From the NCBI RefSeq assembly GCF_026167545.1, contig NZ_CP110678.1:2841501-2905500 (forward strand): a stretch of DNA of 64,000 nucleotides. The letters are read 5' to 3'. The DNA comes from Sphingomonas sp. S1-29 (GTDB lineage Bacteria; Pseudomonadota; Alphaproteobacteria; Sphingomonadales; Sphingomonadaceae). The notes below the pieces were generated by a model. It searched no databases, had not been told where the DNA came from, and saw only the letters and a list, made by a program, of their open reading frames with translations. Below are positions 35,856 to 43,796 of the stretch, piece after piece. Position 1 is the first letter of the stretch, and every line of letters starts with the position of its first letter. Both the position numbers and the translations under genes were made by a program.

Positions 35856-36067
35856 CACGAACCAAGCAAAGCAACATGTTTGAAGCTGGATCAACGCCAA
35901 TCAGCGGGCTCGGCCAAGAATCTTCCTCGTTCCCGCAGCGTTTCTCGCAACGGTATTCGCGCCCGATCGCGTTCGAAGGGTAAAGATGCGGTATCGACAT
36001 CGCCGGTGGGATGTGGTGCGTTTCGAGCACGCACTCGACACAGTAGCGAGGCGTCGGGAGAGGTTTG

Positions 36068-36961
36068 ATGGGGCAGACGGCCAGAGCACTGGCGATACCG
36101 ACGATCGATCGCCAAGGCCTTCATCGGCTCGAAACGCTGTTTATCGTGCCGGATATATACCGGCGCGACGATGTCGCTGAGCGTCAGGCCAAGTTGGCGC
36201 GCATCGTGTCAAACGAGATAGTCCCGCGGCTATTGAAGCTCCATGCCGAAGTCGTGCCAGCCGCGCCGCCAATCAAGGTAGTTATCGAAGCCTTGGTGCC
36301 TACCAGCGCCGATATCACCGGCCTTGCCCACATCGTGCTTGGTAGCGATCTCGAGGCCGCCGCCGCCTATGTGCTGATGATGCGCGAGCGCGGGCTTTCG
36401 ATGGAGACGTTGTTCGTCGAGCTGCTCGAGCCGGCCGCGCGTTTGCTTGGTGAGATGTGGGATCGCGATGATTGCGACTTCATCGACGTGACGCTGGGGG
36501 TGGCTCGCCTGCAAAAGCTGCTTGCGATCTTCAACGAGACCCATGTTCTCCCAGGGCTGGATACCCATCGTACCGTATTGATGGCGATGACGCCGGGGGA
36601 CCAGCACTTCTTCGGCATCACGATGGTCGAGCGGTTTTTGACAGCTGCCGGATGGCAGGTACGTACCGAGCTTGAAGGCACTTACGAGGACATCGCAAAT
36701 GTCGCGAAGCAAAACTGGTTCGCCGTCGTCGGCTTGACTGCGGGATCGGAACGCCAGCTCGAAAGCATGCGCACAACGATTGCGCAGATACGACGGGAGT
36801 CCCGCAACCAAGCGATCGGCGTCATGGTGGGCGGGCCGATGTTTACCGCAAACCCTGAACTGGCTCGCGACGTAGGCGCAGACGACACCGCACCCAACGC
36901 ACCTGCAGCCGTGTTGGTAGCCCAGAAACTGTTCGATCTGGGGCATCGGCAACGGGCCTAA
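36068..36961 (+). CDS. AerR/PpaA-type cobalamin-binding (SCHIC) regulator
   Basis: This 297-residue soluble protein has a helical B12-binding cap (about 85-160: ELLEPAARLLGEMWDRDDCDFIDVTLGVARLQKLL, the CDFxDVTxG pattern of PpaA/AerR) and a Rossmann-like B12/SCHIC domain. The latter has the base-off motif D178-x-H180-x-x-G183 in PGDQHFFG, then VVGLTAGSERQLESM and VMVGGPMF. AerR in Rhodobacter capsulatus is a cobalamin-dependent antirepressor of CrtJ/PpsR; AppA carries the same domain fused to BLUF. There is no DNA-binding domain, so it must act on another protein. The start ATG 36068 follows GGGAGAGG. tspO is divergent and a BLUF gene follows 750 bases downstream. Confidence 0.82.
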   Translation: MGQTARALAIPTIDRQGLHRLETLFIVPDIYRRDDVAERQAKLARIVSNEIVPRLLKLHAEVVPAAPPIKVVIEALVPTSADITGLAHIVLGSDLEAAAAYVLMMRERGLSMETLFVELLEPAARLLGEMWDRDDCDFIDVTLGVARLQKLLAIFNETHVLPGLDTHRTVLMAMTPGDQHFFGITMVERFLTAAGWQVRTELEGTYEDIANVAKQNWFAVVGLTAGSERQLESMRTTIAQIRRESRNQAIGVMVGGPMFTANPELARDVGADDTAPNAPAAVLVAQKLFDLGHRQRA

Positions 36962-37113
36962 TTGGTGCATGCCCACGTCGATGGACGCACGACGTTCGGA
37001 AGCCTTTTTAGAGGGCTGTGAGCGCTTGTGACAGGATGACCATTACTGGCGGGCCATGGCACGGCCATCTCGAGAGCCCGCAACCACCCCGCTAGCAGTC
37101 GGGATTTAGTCGG

Positions 37114-37374
37114 CTACAGTCGGGCCTCGGTGCCGGCGACGCTGTTGGCCCAGCGCCAGATGCGGTCACGCTGCGGCTTCGCCAGGACGATGCAGGCGTT
37201 CAATAACAAGGCAGGCAGTCCGAAAATGGCGAACCACGACGCCTGGCCGCTGACGAATGCGACGAGGATCAGAACGGCGAAAGCCGGCACGAACAACAGG
37301 GTGAGAAAGGCAAATACCCGTGTCGCGATCAGAATCGTTTTCAATGAGACCTCGTAAACCACAGAATTGGACAT
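37114..37374 (-). CDS. Small two-helix membrane protein (hypothetical, 86 aa)
   Basis: The product starts MSNSVVYEVSLKTILIATRV and has two strong hydrophobic segments (ILIATRVFAFLTLLFVPAFAVLILVAF and WFAIFGLPALLLNACIVL) with a basic end (KPQRDRIWRW). I do not recognise a family. The ribosome binding site is weak. An in-frame ATG 20 codons upstream would add a hydrophilic leader. It lies between the AerR-like gene and the second BLUF gene on the opposite strand. Confidence 0.45.
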   Translation of the reverse strand: MSNSVVYEVSLKTILIATRVFAFLTLLFVPAFAVLILVAFVSGQASWFAIFGLPALLLNACIVLAKPQRDRIWRWANSVAGTEARL

Positions 37375-37710
37375 CGAAAAGAGCGCGCGGTCCGCGCCTT
37401 GCTGCCCGGCCAACGTGCACCATGCCGACGACATGGCAATATCGCCCTAGGGACCTGTAGCGTTTGGGTATCCCCGACACCGGGCCGCATCGCGGCGGAG
37501 CGCTTTCCGCAGGCGTTCGGGCTAATGATTCAGATCAGGCATTGGAGGCGCCGACCCCGGTGCCGGCCTGCTCGGCTTCAGGGGGCGGACATCCTGCTCA
37601 TCAAGAGTTTGATTGTAAGATGTTTCCTTACGCAAGCCGTACAGATGCGCTAACCTGAATTATCCTTCGGGTGGTACGGCCTACCCGCCACAGAAAAGGC
37701 GAGCGAACCT
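37375..37710. other. Divergent upstream region of the second BLUF gene
   Basis: These 336 bases contain no supportable gene. They should hold the BLUF promoter. The last 90 bases are AT-richer (TTGTAAGATGTTTCC near 37613), but no consensus pair could be fixed. Confidence 0.4.
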
Positions 37711-38199
37711 ATGTTCGACGAATATGGTTTTCCAGGCGACGCTGACTTCGATTACGCCGCGCCTACGCTTTATACCTTTGTATACTGCAGTCGTGCCGCC
37801 GAAGGCGTCGATGATATGGAGGTCGATCGCATCATCGAATCGGCGCAGCGCTACAATCTCGCCAAAGGCATCACCGGAGTGCTGGTTTTCGGCAGCGGCG
37901 TCTTTTTCCAATGGATCGAGGGACCGCCCGCCGAAGTGCAAAAGCTGATAGCAAACCTGCATGGCGATCCGCGCCATTACGACATCGTCCCGCTGGATCG
38001 GAGTGAAGAAAAGCGCGAGCGCTTGTATCCAAATTGGGAGATGGAACGGGTCGAAGCCGACGACATCCGCACGGTGTTGCAGGACGCACTTGAAAGCGCA
38101 GAGGACGAGAACAACGTTGCGGCGCTAAGACGTATTCTCGAACATCTCGGTTCCGGTTCGCTCGATTCGCTGGGAAGGTCGTTAGGTCCTCGGTCCTGA
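37711..38199 (+). CDS. BLUF-domain blue-light photoreceptor, second copy
   Basis: The 162-residue protein has a BLUF domain at about 18-112 preceded by an acidic 17-residue leader and followed by a helical tail (ESAEDENNVAALRRILEHL). Switch residues are the tyrosine in TFVYCSRA, the asparagine in QRYNLAKGITGVLVF, the glutamine in VFFQWIEGP and the tryptophan in YPNWEME. It differs greatly from the first BLUF protein (25737-26192), so the two are not a recent duplication. There is no output domain. The nearest genes are an AerR/PpaA-like regulator and tspO, making it a candidate light input to a tetrapyrrole-related pathway. Confidence 0.9.
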   Translation: MFDEYGFPGDADFDYAAPTLYTFVYCSRAAEGVDDMEVDRIIESAQRYNLAKGITGVLVFGSGVFFQWIEGPPAEVQKLIANLHGDPRHYDIVPLDRSEEKRERLYPNWEMERVEADDIRTVLQDALESAEDENNVAALRRILEHLGSGSLDSLGRSLGPRS

Positions 38200-38352
38200 C
38201 CATAGGATGCAGCAGGGCTTTTTCAGATCAAGGTGCAAAGTGCCGGATGAACAGGCGTCCGCCTTTTAGCGCGCATGAGGCCGCGAATGTCTGCATTCGG
38301 ATCTTGTTGCCGCGGAGGAGCACCGGTGCTTCGAACACCGATCACAAGCAGC

Positions 38353-39500
38353 TCACACGAGGCCGTCCACAATGTGGCCGGCTCGCGCCATGGGGAACAG
38401 CGCGCGCCGGGTGCGGCCGGGGTCAAGCGCGAAGTGCGCGGCAACCGCCCCGGCGATGAAACTATCAAGGTCGGTGGTGGGCCGCAGATCGCGCGCCTCG
38501 TACAGCGATGCAGTGGCAAGGCCCGGCCAGTCGGCGATCACGCGCCCGCCCTTGACTGCGCCGCCCATCAGCATCGCGCTTGCCGCGGTGCCATGGTCGG
38601 TGCCGCCGGTGCCGTTGACCGCCACGGTGCGTCCGAACTCGGTTGCGACCAGCACCATCGTATTGGCCCACTCTGCACCAAGACCCGTTCGGATCGCGCC
38701 GATCATCGCATCGAGCCCGCGCAATTGCCCGGCCAGTCTTGGCTTCTGCCCGGCATGCGTGTCCCAGCCGCCGGTTTCGATCATCGCGACGCGCGCGCCA
38801 TTCGCCGGCGCTACCAGCCGCGCGCATAATTCACCCGTCGCGGCGGCGTTGCGGCCATTATCTGCCAACAGGTCGCCCGTCAGTAGCCGTGTCGCCAGCG
38901 CCTGGTCCCACAGCCCATGCAGCTGCACATCGCCTTGATATAGCATCGACACGCGCTCGATCAGATCGTCTGAAGCCTGGGGTAGGTTCGAGGGGGCATA
39001 GCTCGCCACATCGCGCGATCCGCGCAGTGCCAGCGGGATCGTGGCGGCTATCGCCATCGCGCGAGCATCGCCCTTGGGCAGCAGCGACAGCAGCCGGTTC
39101 AGCCACCCGTCCTTGAGCGCATAGGGGCCGCTGCCGCCGCTTTCGAGGACATTTTGCCCGTCGAAATGCGAACGCTCACGATAGGGTGAGGCGATTGCAT
39201 GGGCGAACAACGCCTGGCGCTCGCCGTATAACGCGCCGATCTGCGCCAGCGCAGGATGCAGCGTGAAGGTCGAATCGAGCTTGGCACCCCCCTGCGCCAC
39301 GTCGCCGAGCATCCCGCGCTGCCCAGCAAAGGCCGGATCGCCGACGGGCACGACGATGCCAAGGCCATCGGCGGCGCCGCGCTGGATGATGAAGATGAAA
39401 CGCTTGTCGGTGGGGCTGCTGCGAAGGCGATCCGTGGGGTGAATAACGTCGCTGCGCCGAGTAGCCCGCCGTGCAGGAGGTTCCGTCGATCAATCATCAT
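38353..39500 (-). pseudogene. DUF1501 family protein, frameshifted in this sequence
   Basis: The coding sequence starts at 39500 (MMIDRRNLLHGGLLGAATLF, a Tat-type leader) but loses frame in a four-C run (39412-39415, read as GGGG on the plus strand). Past it, the neighbouring frame continues TDKRFIFIIQRGAADGLGIVVP and runs to 38353 with normal DUF1501 motifs (VAMIETGGWDTHAGQ, VLVATEFGRT, GTDHGTAASAMLMGGAVKGG). One extra C would restore a protein of about 382 residues. DUF1501 proteins are secreted sulfatase/phosphatase-like enzymes almost always paired with DUF1800, as here. Because everything else is intact, a sequencing or homopolymer error is as likely as a real mutation. Confidence 0.85.
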
Positions 39501-40949
39501 CTATCTCCGCATGAAATCGGGGGAAACCAGCAGCAGCGCCAGCCCCTGCGCCGGGCTTTCGGCACGCGCGATCGCCGTCGCCGTCGGTGGCGAGAGCGAA
39601 CTGCCGAACAGCGTGGCCGCAACCGCGCGCGCGTCACCGGCACCCTGCGCACGGGCCGCCACCCGTTCGGCCGCCTCGACTCGTCGCATCAGCGCATCGG
39701 GGCCTGCCCAGCTCGCGGCGACATCGTCGAACCCGGCGGGCGATCCCGGTCGCCACACCGGCTGCCCCAACTGCGTAACGTAGCCCAGCACATTGGGGGT
39801 GGGGAAGGTTTCGGCTCCGATCGCTCGCATCGCTGACACCGACCATTCCCACGGCGTCTTGAACTTCGCAGCTTCGGGTGCCCACGCCTCGGGCGCTTCG
39901 ACCAGCGCGCGATAGACCGTGGGCAGATCACCCCCCGATTGCAGGAAGGCGCGTTCCAGGCGCGCCACCAGCGCAGGTGGAGGGGTGTCGGCAACGAAAT
40001 GGCGCGCCAGCTTCGTCGCAAGGTGGCGCGCGGTTGCAGGATGCGTCGCCAGCATGTCGAGCACCGCCTGCGCCTGTCCCTCGCCCGCCTGCGCGAAGCT
40101 GCGCCCCAGCACGGTGCGCGGACCCGGTTCGTGCAGCACAGGTGCGAACATGAAATCCCCGGGCGACGCGGTCGCCAGCCGGCTCCCAGGACCGCCCGCG
40201 ATCCCCCCCACGGTCCACCCCGTCAGCGCCCGCGCCAAATCGGTGACGTCGGCCTGGCCATAGCCGGTGCGGGCTCCCAAGGTGTGGAGCTCGAGGATTT
40301 CGCGCGCCAGATTTTCGTTCAGCCCGCGCTTGCGTCCGTTGGCGGCGGCGCGCTGTCCCGCGATGCTGCCCGGCCCGACCGACTGCGCTTGGTCCAAATA
40401 GGTCAGCATCGCCGGATGCCGCTCGACCGCGCGCAGCATCGCGGCAAAGCTGCCCAGCACGTGCGGCCGGATCGCGTCGAATTCGAAGCTGCCGGCCATC
40501 GCGATGACCGGAGGCTTCTCGGCCGAAATCGCAAAATGGTTCGCCCAGAAATGGACCAGCCGTTCAACGAAGGGGGTCGGGGTAGTCAGCGCAGCGGTCG
40601 CCCGGGCAGCAACCGAGTCGACATACAGCGCGCGAAGCTTCGACCGCTCGATCTGCCGTGATTGCACGGCGGCGCCGGGGATCGGCGAGTCAACTGCGCC
40701 CGCGGTTGCTGCCGTACCGGCCGTCGCCTCGCCAGCCCGCAGCTGCATCCGCCCCGCGCGGGCCGCTCGATAGAAATCGACCAGCGCCGCTGCCGCCTCG
40801 GCGCGCGAGGGCGCGGCGGCGATCGCTTGTGGACGCGCGATATAGCTGTCGAGCTGGGCAAGCAGCCAGCCGCGTGCGTCTTTCGGCAACTCGGTTCCTA
40901 ATCGGGCACCAAGACCGAAACGGTTAGTCGCAATCGCAGGTGGACGCAT
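39501..40949 (-). CDS. DUF1800 family protein
   Basis: The 482-residue protein shows the DUF1800 hallmarks: NRFGLGAR near the N-terminus, ERLVHFWANHFAIS, MLRAVERHPAMLTYLDQAQSVG, LNENLAREILELHTLG, and the RALTGWTVGG segment. It ends three bases before the DUF1501 start, so both are one operon. The function of the family is not established; with DUF1501 it is predicted to act outside the cytoplasm. No clear signal peptide is visible at the chosen start, so export could be non-classical or the start could be further upstream. Confidence 0.88.
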   Translation of the reverse strand: MRPPAIATNRFGLGARLGTELPKDARGWLLAQLDSYIARPQAIAAAPSRAEAAAALVDFYRAARAGRMQLRAGEATAGTAATAGAVDSPIPGAAVQSRQIERSKLRALYVDSVAARATAALTTPTPFVERLVHFWANHFAISAEKPPVIAMAGSFEFDAIRPHVLGSFAAMLRAVERHPAMLTYLDQAQSVGPGSIAGQRAAANGRKRGLNENLAREILELHTLGARTGYGQADVTDLARALTGWTVGGIAGGPGSRLATASPGDFMFAPVLHEPGPRTVLGRSFAQAGEGQAQAVLDMLATHPATARHLATKLARHFVADTPPPALVARLERAFLQSGGDLPTVYRALVEAPEAWAPEAAKFKTPWEWSVSAMRAIGAETFPTPNVLGYVTQLGQPVWRPGSPAGFDDVAASWAGPDALMRRVEAAERVAARAQGAGDARAVAATLFGSSLSPPTATAIARAESPAQGLALLLVSPDFMRR

Positions 40950-41602
40950 ACACTCGCTCCTATTCGCGGCGCAGCCTGGGGCTTAACTGTATCAGGACTT
41001 TGTCAGCTGGAAGCTTCTGTCGTGGGCTTGCGACAGTTCGTCGCAACACGCGCCGCAGCCAGTCTGCCGGCGCACAGAAACAGGTGCTGAAATAGCATCC
41101 TTTTTGGGAAAGCCGGCGTGCCGTTGGGCAAGAGGACGCCTACGACTCCTCTCCCCCTCGGACATGAATGAATGGCCGAAGCCGAGTAGCCGAAACCAAG
41201 CCGCGAATGGCCGAGTGTGGGCCGTAGTGCTACCGATCGGCCAACCACTCGACGGCGCTGGCGCCGCTCCGGCTCTTATCTGACAGCGGATATCGCTGTT
41301 CCAGCGATGCCGGCGGCGTGTCCCCGGACGAATTTGTGCCAGAACTTAGTGTCGGCAAGATTGTACGGCTTCGCTCTGGGCTTGGCGGAGGTAATCTTGC
41401 GTTGTGTCAACATCGTCGTGATCCCGGATTACTCCGGATCCACCCAGCAGACACAAAATGAGACTGTTTTTGTGTCTCTTTTGCTGAATTCCACTGGATC
41501 AACCCGGACGGTTGCCAGCGATCGTCGATGAAATTCCGCTTTGAAACCAGCCGCTTGCTGGACGCCGCTGGACGTTCCTGAACGGAACGAAAAGCGAAAA
41601 TA
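40950..41602. other. Intergenic region with an inverted repeat, downstream of tRNA-Leu
   Basis: About 650 bases without a supportable gene. At 41450-41476 GACACAAAA and TTTTGTGTC form a perfect 9-base stem with a 9-base loop, and the imperfect pairing extends outward on both sides (GATCCA/TGGATC). It could be a transcription stop or the trace of a small mobile element next to the tRNA gene. The DUF1800 promoter would lie at the left end. Confidence 0.45.
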
Positions 41603-41689
41603 TGGTGCCCAGAAGAGGACTCGAACCTCCACGCCCTTGCGAGCGCCAGCACCTGAAGCTGGTGCGTCTACCAATTCCGCCATCTGGGC
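41603..41689 (-). tRNA. tRNA-Leu (anticodon CAG)
   Basis: The 87-base gene folds as a class II tRNA: acceptor GCCCAGA pairs with TCTGGGC, then discriminator A and an encoded CCA (41605-41603). The D-arm contains GCGGAATTGGTAGACGC, the anticodon stem CCAGC/GCTGG encloses the loop TTCAGGT with anticodon CAG, a long variable arm follows, and the T-loop is GGTTCGAGTCC. It reads CUG, the most used leucine codon at this GC content. Confidence 0.96.
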
Positions 41690-41844
41690 ACGGGGTAGGG
41701 AGCGGCCTTTAGGGTCGGGGTCGGGGGGTTGTCAACTGGCGATCGCCGATGGTCGCTCCTCGCTTGCCGTTTGGCGCGCGGCGGGGCATTTGGCGGGTTC
41801 GAAGGCGGCAGACACGCGCAGTGGCGCATGAGAAGGTGTGGGCG

Positions 41845-42777
41845 ATGAAGGACAAGCTGGTAACGCTGGTCGGCGGCGGCGGATTTTTGGGGCGCTATGT
41901 CGCGCAGGAACTGCTGGCGGCGGGCGCGCGCGTCCGGATCGCGCAGCGCGATCCGCGCAGCGCCTTTTTCCTGCGGCCCTTGGGTGGGTTGGGGCAGACC
42001 CAGTTCGTCGCCGCCGACATCGCCAAGCCCGACAGCATCGCGCGGGCTGTTGCCGGCTCGGATGCCGTGGTGAATTTGGTGGGGACCTTCACCGACTATC
42101 GCCGCGTCAATGTCGATGGCGCGCGGACGATCGCCGAGGCCGCGGCGGGGGCGGGGGCGGCGGCGTTCGTCCAGATCTCGGCGATCGGCGCCGATGCGCA
42201 GTCGCCCTCGCTATACGGGCGCACCAAGGCCGAGGGCGAGCAGGCGGTGCTGGCGGCGTTTCCGCGCGCGACGATCCTTCGCCCCTCGGTGGTGTTCGGC
42301 CGCGAGGACCAGTTCATCAACCGCTTCGCCGCGATGATCGCGAGCCTGCCCGTGGTGCCGGTGCTCAAGGGCGATGCCAGGTTCCAGCCGGTCTATGTCG
42401 GCGACGTCGCCAAGGCGGTGACCGCGGCGCTGTCCGATCCCGGCGCGCATGGCGGGCAGACCTATGAGCTCGGCGGCCCCGACGTGCTGACGATGGCCGA
42501 GCTGCATCGCTGGATCGGCGAGCAGATCGGCCGCACCCCGCCGATGCCCGCGCTCCCCGACGCGGTGGGGTCGATGATGGCGAGCCTTGGCTTCCTGCCC
42601 GGCGCGCCGATCACCAAGGACCAGTGGCTGATGCTCCAGCGCGACAATGTCGTCGCGCAGGGCGCCAAGGGGCTTGCCGCGCTGGGCGTCACCGCGACGC
42701 CGATCGGCGCGATGGCGCTCGGTTGGCTGGTACAGTATCGGCGCAACGGACGGTTCGGCGGCAAGATCGCCGCCTGA
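41845..42777 (+). CDS. NAD(P)-binding protein of the NDUFA9/complex I-associated SDR family
   Basis: The 310-residue atypical SDR has the N-terminal Rossmann motif VTLVGGGGFLGRYVAQEL, the NLVGTF segment, ISAIGADAQSPSLYGRTKAEGE (Y-x3-K), and FQPVYVGDVAKAVTAAL. This matches the bacterial homologues of mitochondrial NDUFA9, annotated as complex I NDUFA9 subunit family. No nuo genes are nearby. The start ATG 41845 is set by the Rossmann fold beginning three residues later. uppP follows 52 bases downstream in the same direction and may be co-transcribed. Confidence 0.88.
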   Translation: MKDKLVTLVGGGGFLGRYVAQELLAAGARVRIAQRDPRSAFFLRPLGGLGQTQFVAADIAKPDSIARAVAGSDAVVNLVGTFTDYRRVNVDGARTIAEAAAGAGAAAFVQISAIGADAQSPSLYGRTKAEGEQAVLAAFPRATILRPSVVFGREDQFINRFAAMIASLPVVPVLKGDARFQPVYVGDVAKAVTAALSDPGAHGGQTYELGGPDVLTMAELHRWIGEQIGRTPPMPALPDAVGSMMASLGFLPGAPITKDQWLMLQRDNVVAQGAKGLAALGVTATPIGAMALGWLVQYRRNGRFGGKIAA

Positions 42778-42829
42778 ATTCCACTAACGCCTGTGGCCGT
42801 CGGGCCGGGCAACCGGCCAGGGGGCTGCC

Positions 42830-43630
42830 ATGGAAGACTTGTTGACGATCATCCTGTTGGGATTGATCGAAGGTTTGACCGAATTCCTGCCGGTGTCGTC
42901 GACCGGGCATCTGATCCTCGCCAGCGAATTGCTGGGCTTCACCGAGGAAGGTTCGATCGCGTTCAAGATCGCGATCCAGCTCGGCGCGATCCTGGCGGTG
43001 CTGGTCGCCTATTGGCGGCGATTCTGGACGGTCGGCACCGGGATGCTGCGCGGCGAGGCCGAGCCCTGGCGCTTCGCGCGCAATATCCTGCTCGCCTTCG
43101 CCCCCGCGGTGGTGGTCGGCGTGATCGCCTATGAATCGATCCGCGCGGTGATGCAGCAGCCAATCGTCGTCGCCGTCGCGCTGATCGTCGGCGGGATCGC
43201 GATCCTTGTGATCGAGCGGATGGTGAAGGTCGCCAAATATGAAAGCGTCGAGGCCTTGCCCGCCACCACCGCAGGGGCGATCGGGCTGGTCCAGTGCCTG
43301 GCGATGCTGCCGGGCGTCAGCCGATCGGGGGCGACGATCATGGGGTCGCTGCTGATGGGGGTCGAGCGCAAGACTGCCGCCGAGTTCAGCTTCTTCCTCG
43401 CGGTGCCGACGATGATCGGCGCGACGGTCTATGCGCTGTACAAGGATCGCGCGCTGCTGAATGCCGACGACCTGCTGGCGATCGCGATCGGCTTCACCGT
43501 TGCGTTCATCGTCGCGCTGGCGGTGGTGAAGGCGTTCGTGAAGGTGGTTTCGCGCTTCGGCTTCGCGCCGTTCGCTTGGTATCGAATCATCGTGGGGAGC
43601 GCGGCACTAATCTGGCTGCTGGCGCGGTAG
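42830..43630 (+). CDS. uppP: Undecaprenyl-diphosphatase
   Basis: The 266-residue membrane enzyme recycles undecaprenyl diphosphate, the lipid carrier for peptidoglycan and other wall polymers, and gives bacitracin tolerance. Both signature motifs are intact: GLTEFLPVSSTGHLIL at 14-29 and LPGVSRSGATIMGSLLMG around 160. About eight hydrophobic helices are visible. Length is typical. It lies directly after the NDUFA9-like gene and 166 bases before gltD. Confidence 0.96.
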   Translation: MEDLLTIILLGLIEGLTEFLPVSSTGHLILASELLGFTEEGSIAFKIAIQLGAILAVLVAYWRRFWTVGTGMLRGEAEPWRFARNILLAFAPAVVVGVIAYESIRAVMQQPIVVAVALIVGGIAILVIERMVKVAKYESVEALPATTAGAIGLVQCLAMLPGVSRSGATIMGSLLMGVERKTAAEFSFFLAVPTMIGATVYALYKDRALLNADDLLAIAIGFTVAFIVALAVVKAFVKVVSRFGFAPFAWYRIIVGSAALIWLLAR

Positions 43631-43796
43631 GGCCGATCCGGGCGCTTTGTGGTGCGGCAGACCGGGATTGCTGGGTCCGGAATGGGGCTTGAGGCGAAAT
43701 AGGGCAGCATAAGTGTCCTATCGGTCTATTTGTGCGTGACAATCGCGGTTTGCGACTGTATAGGCGCCTCGTAAGGCAATCATACAGGAACTGCGC

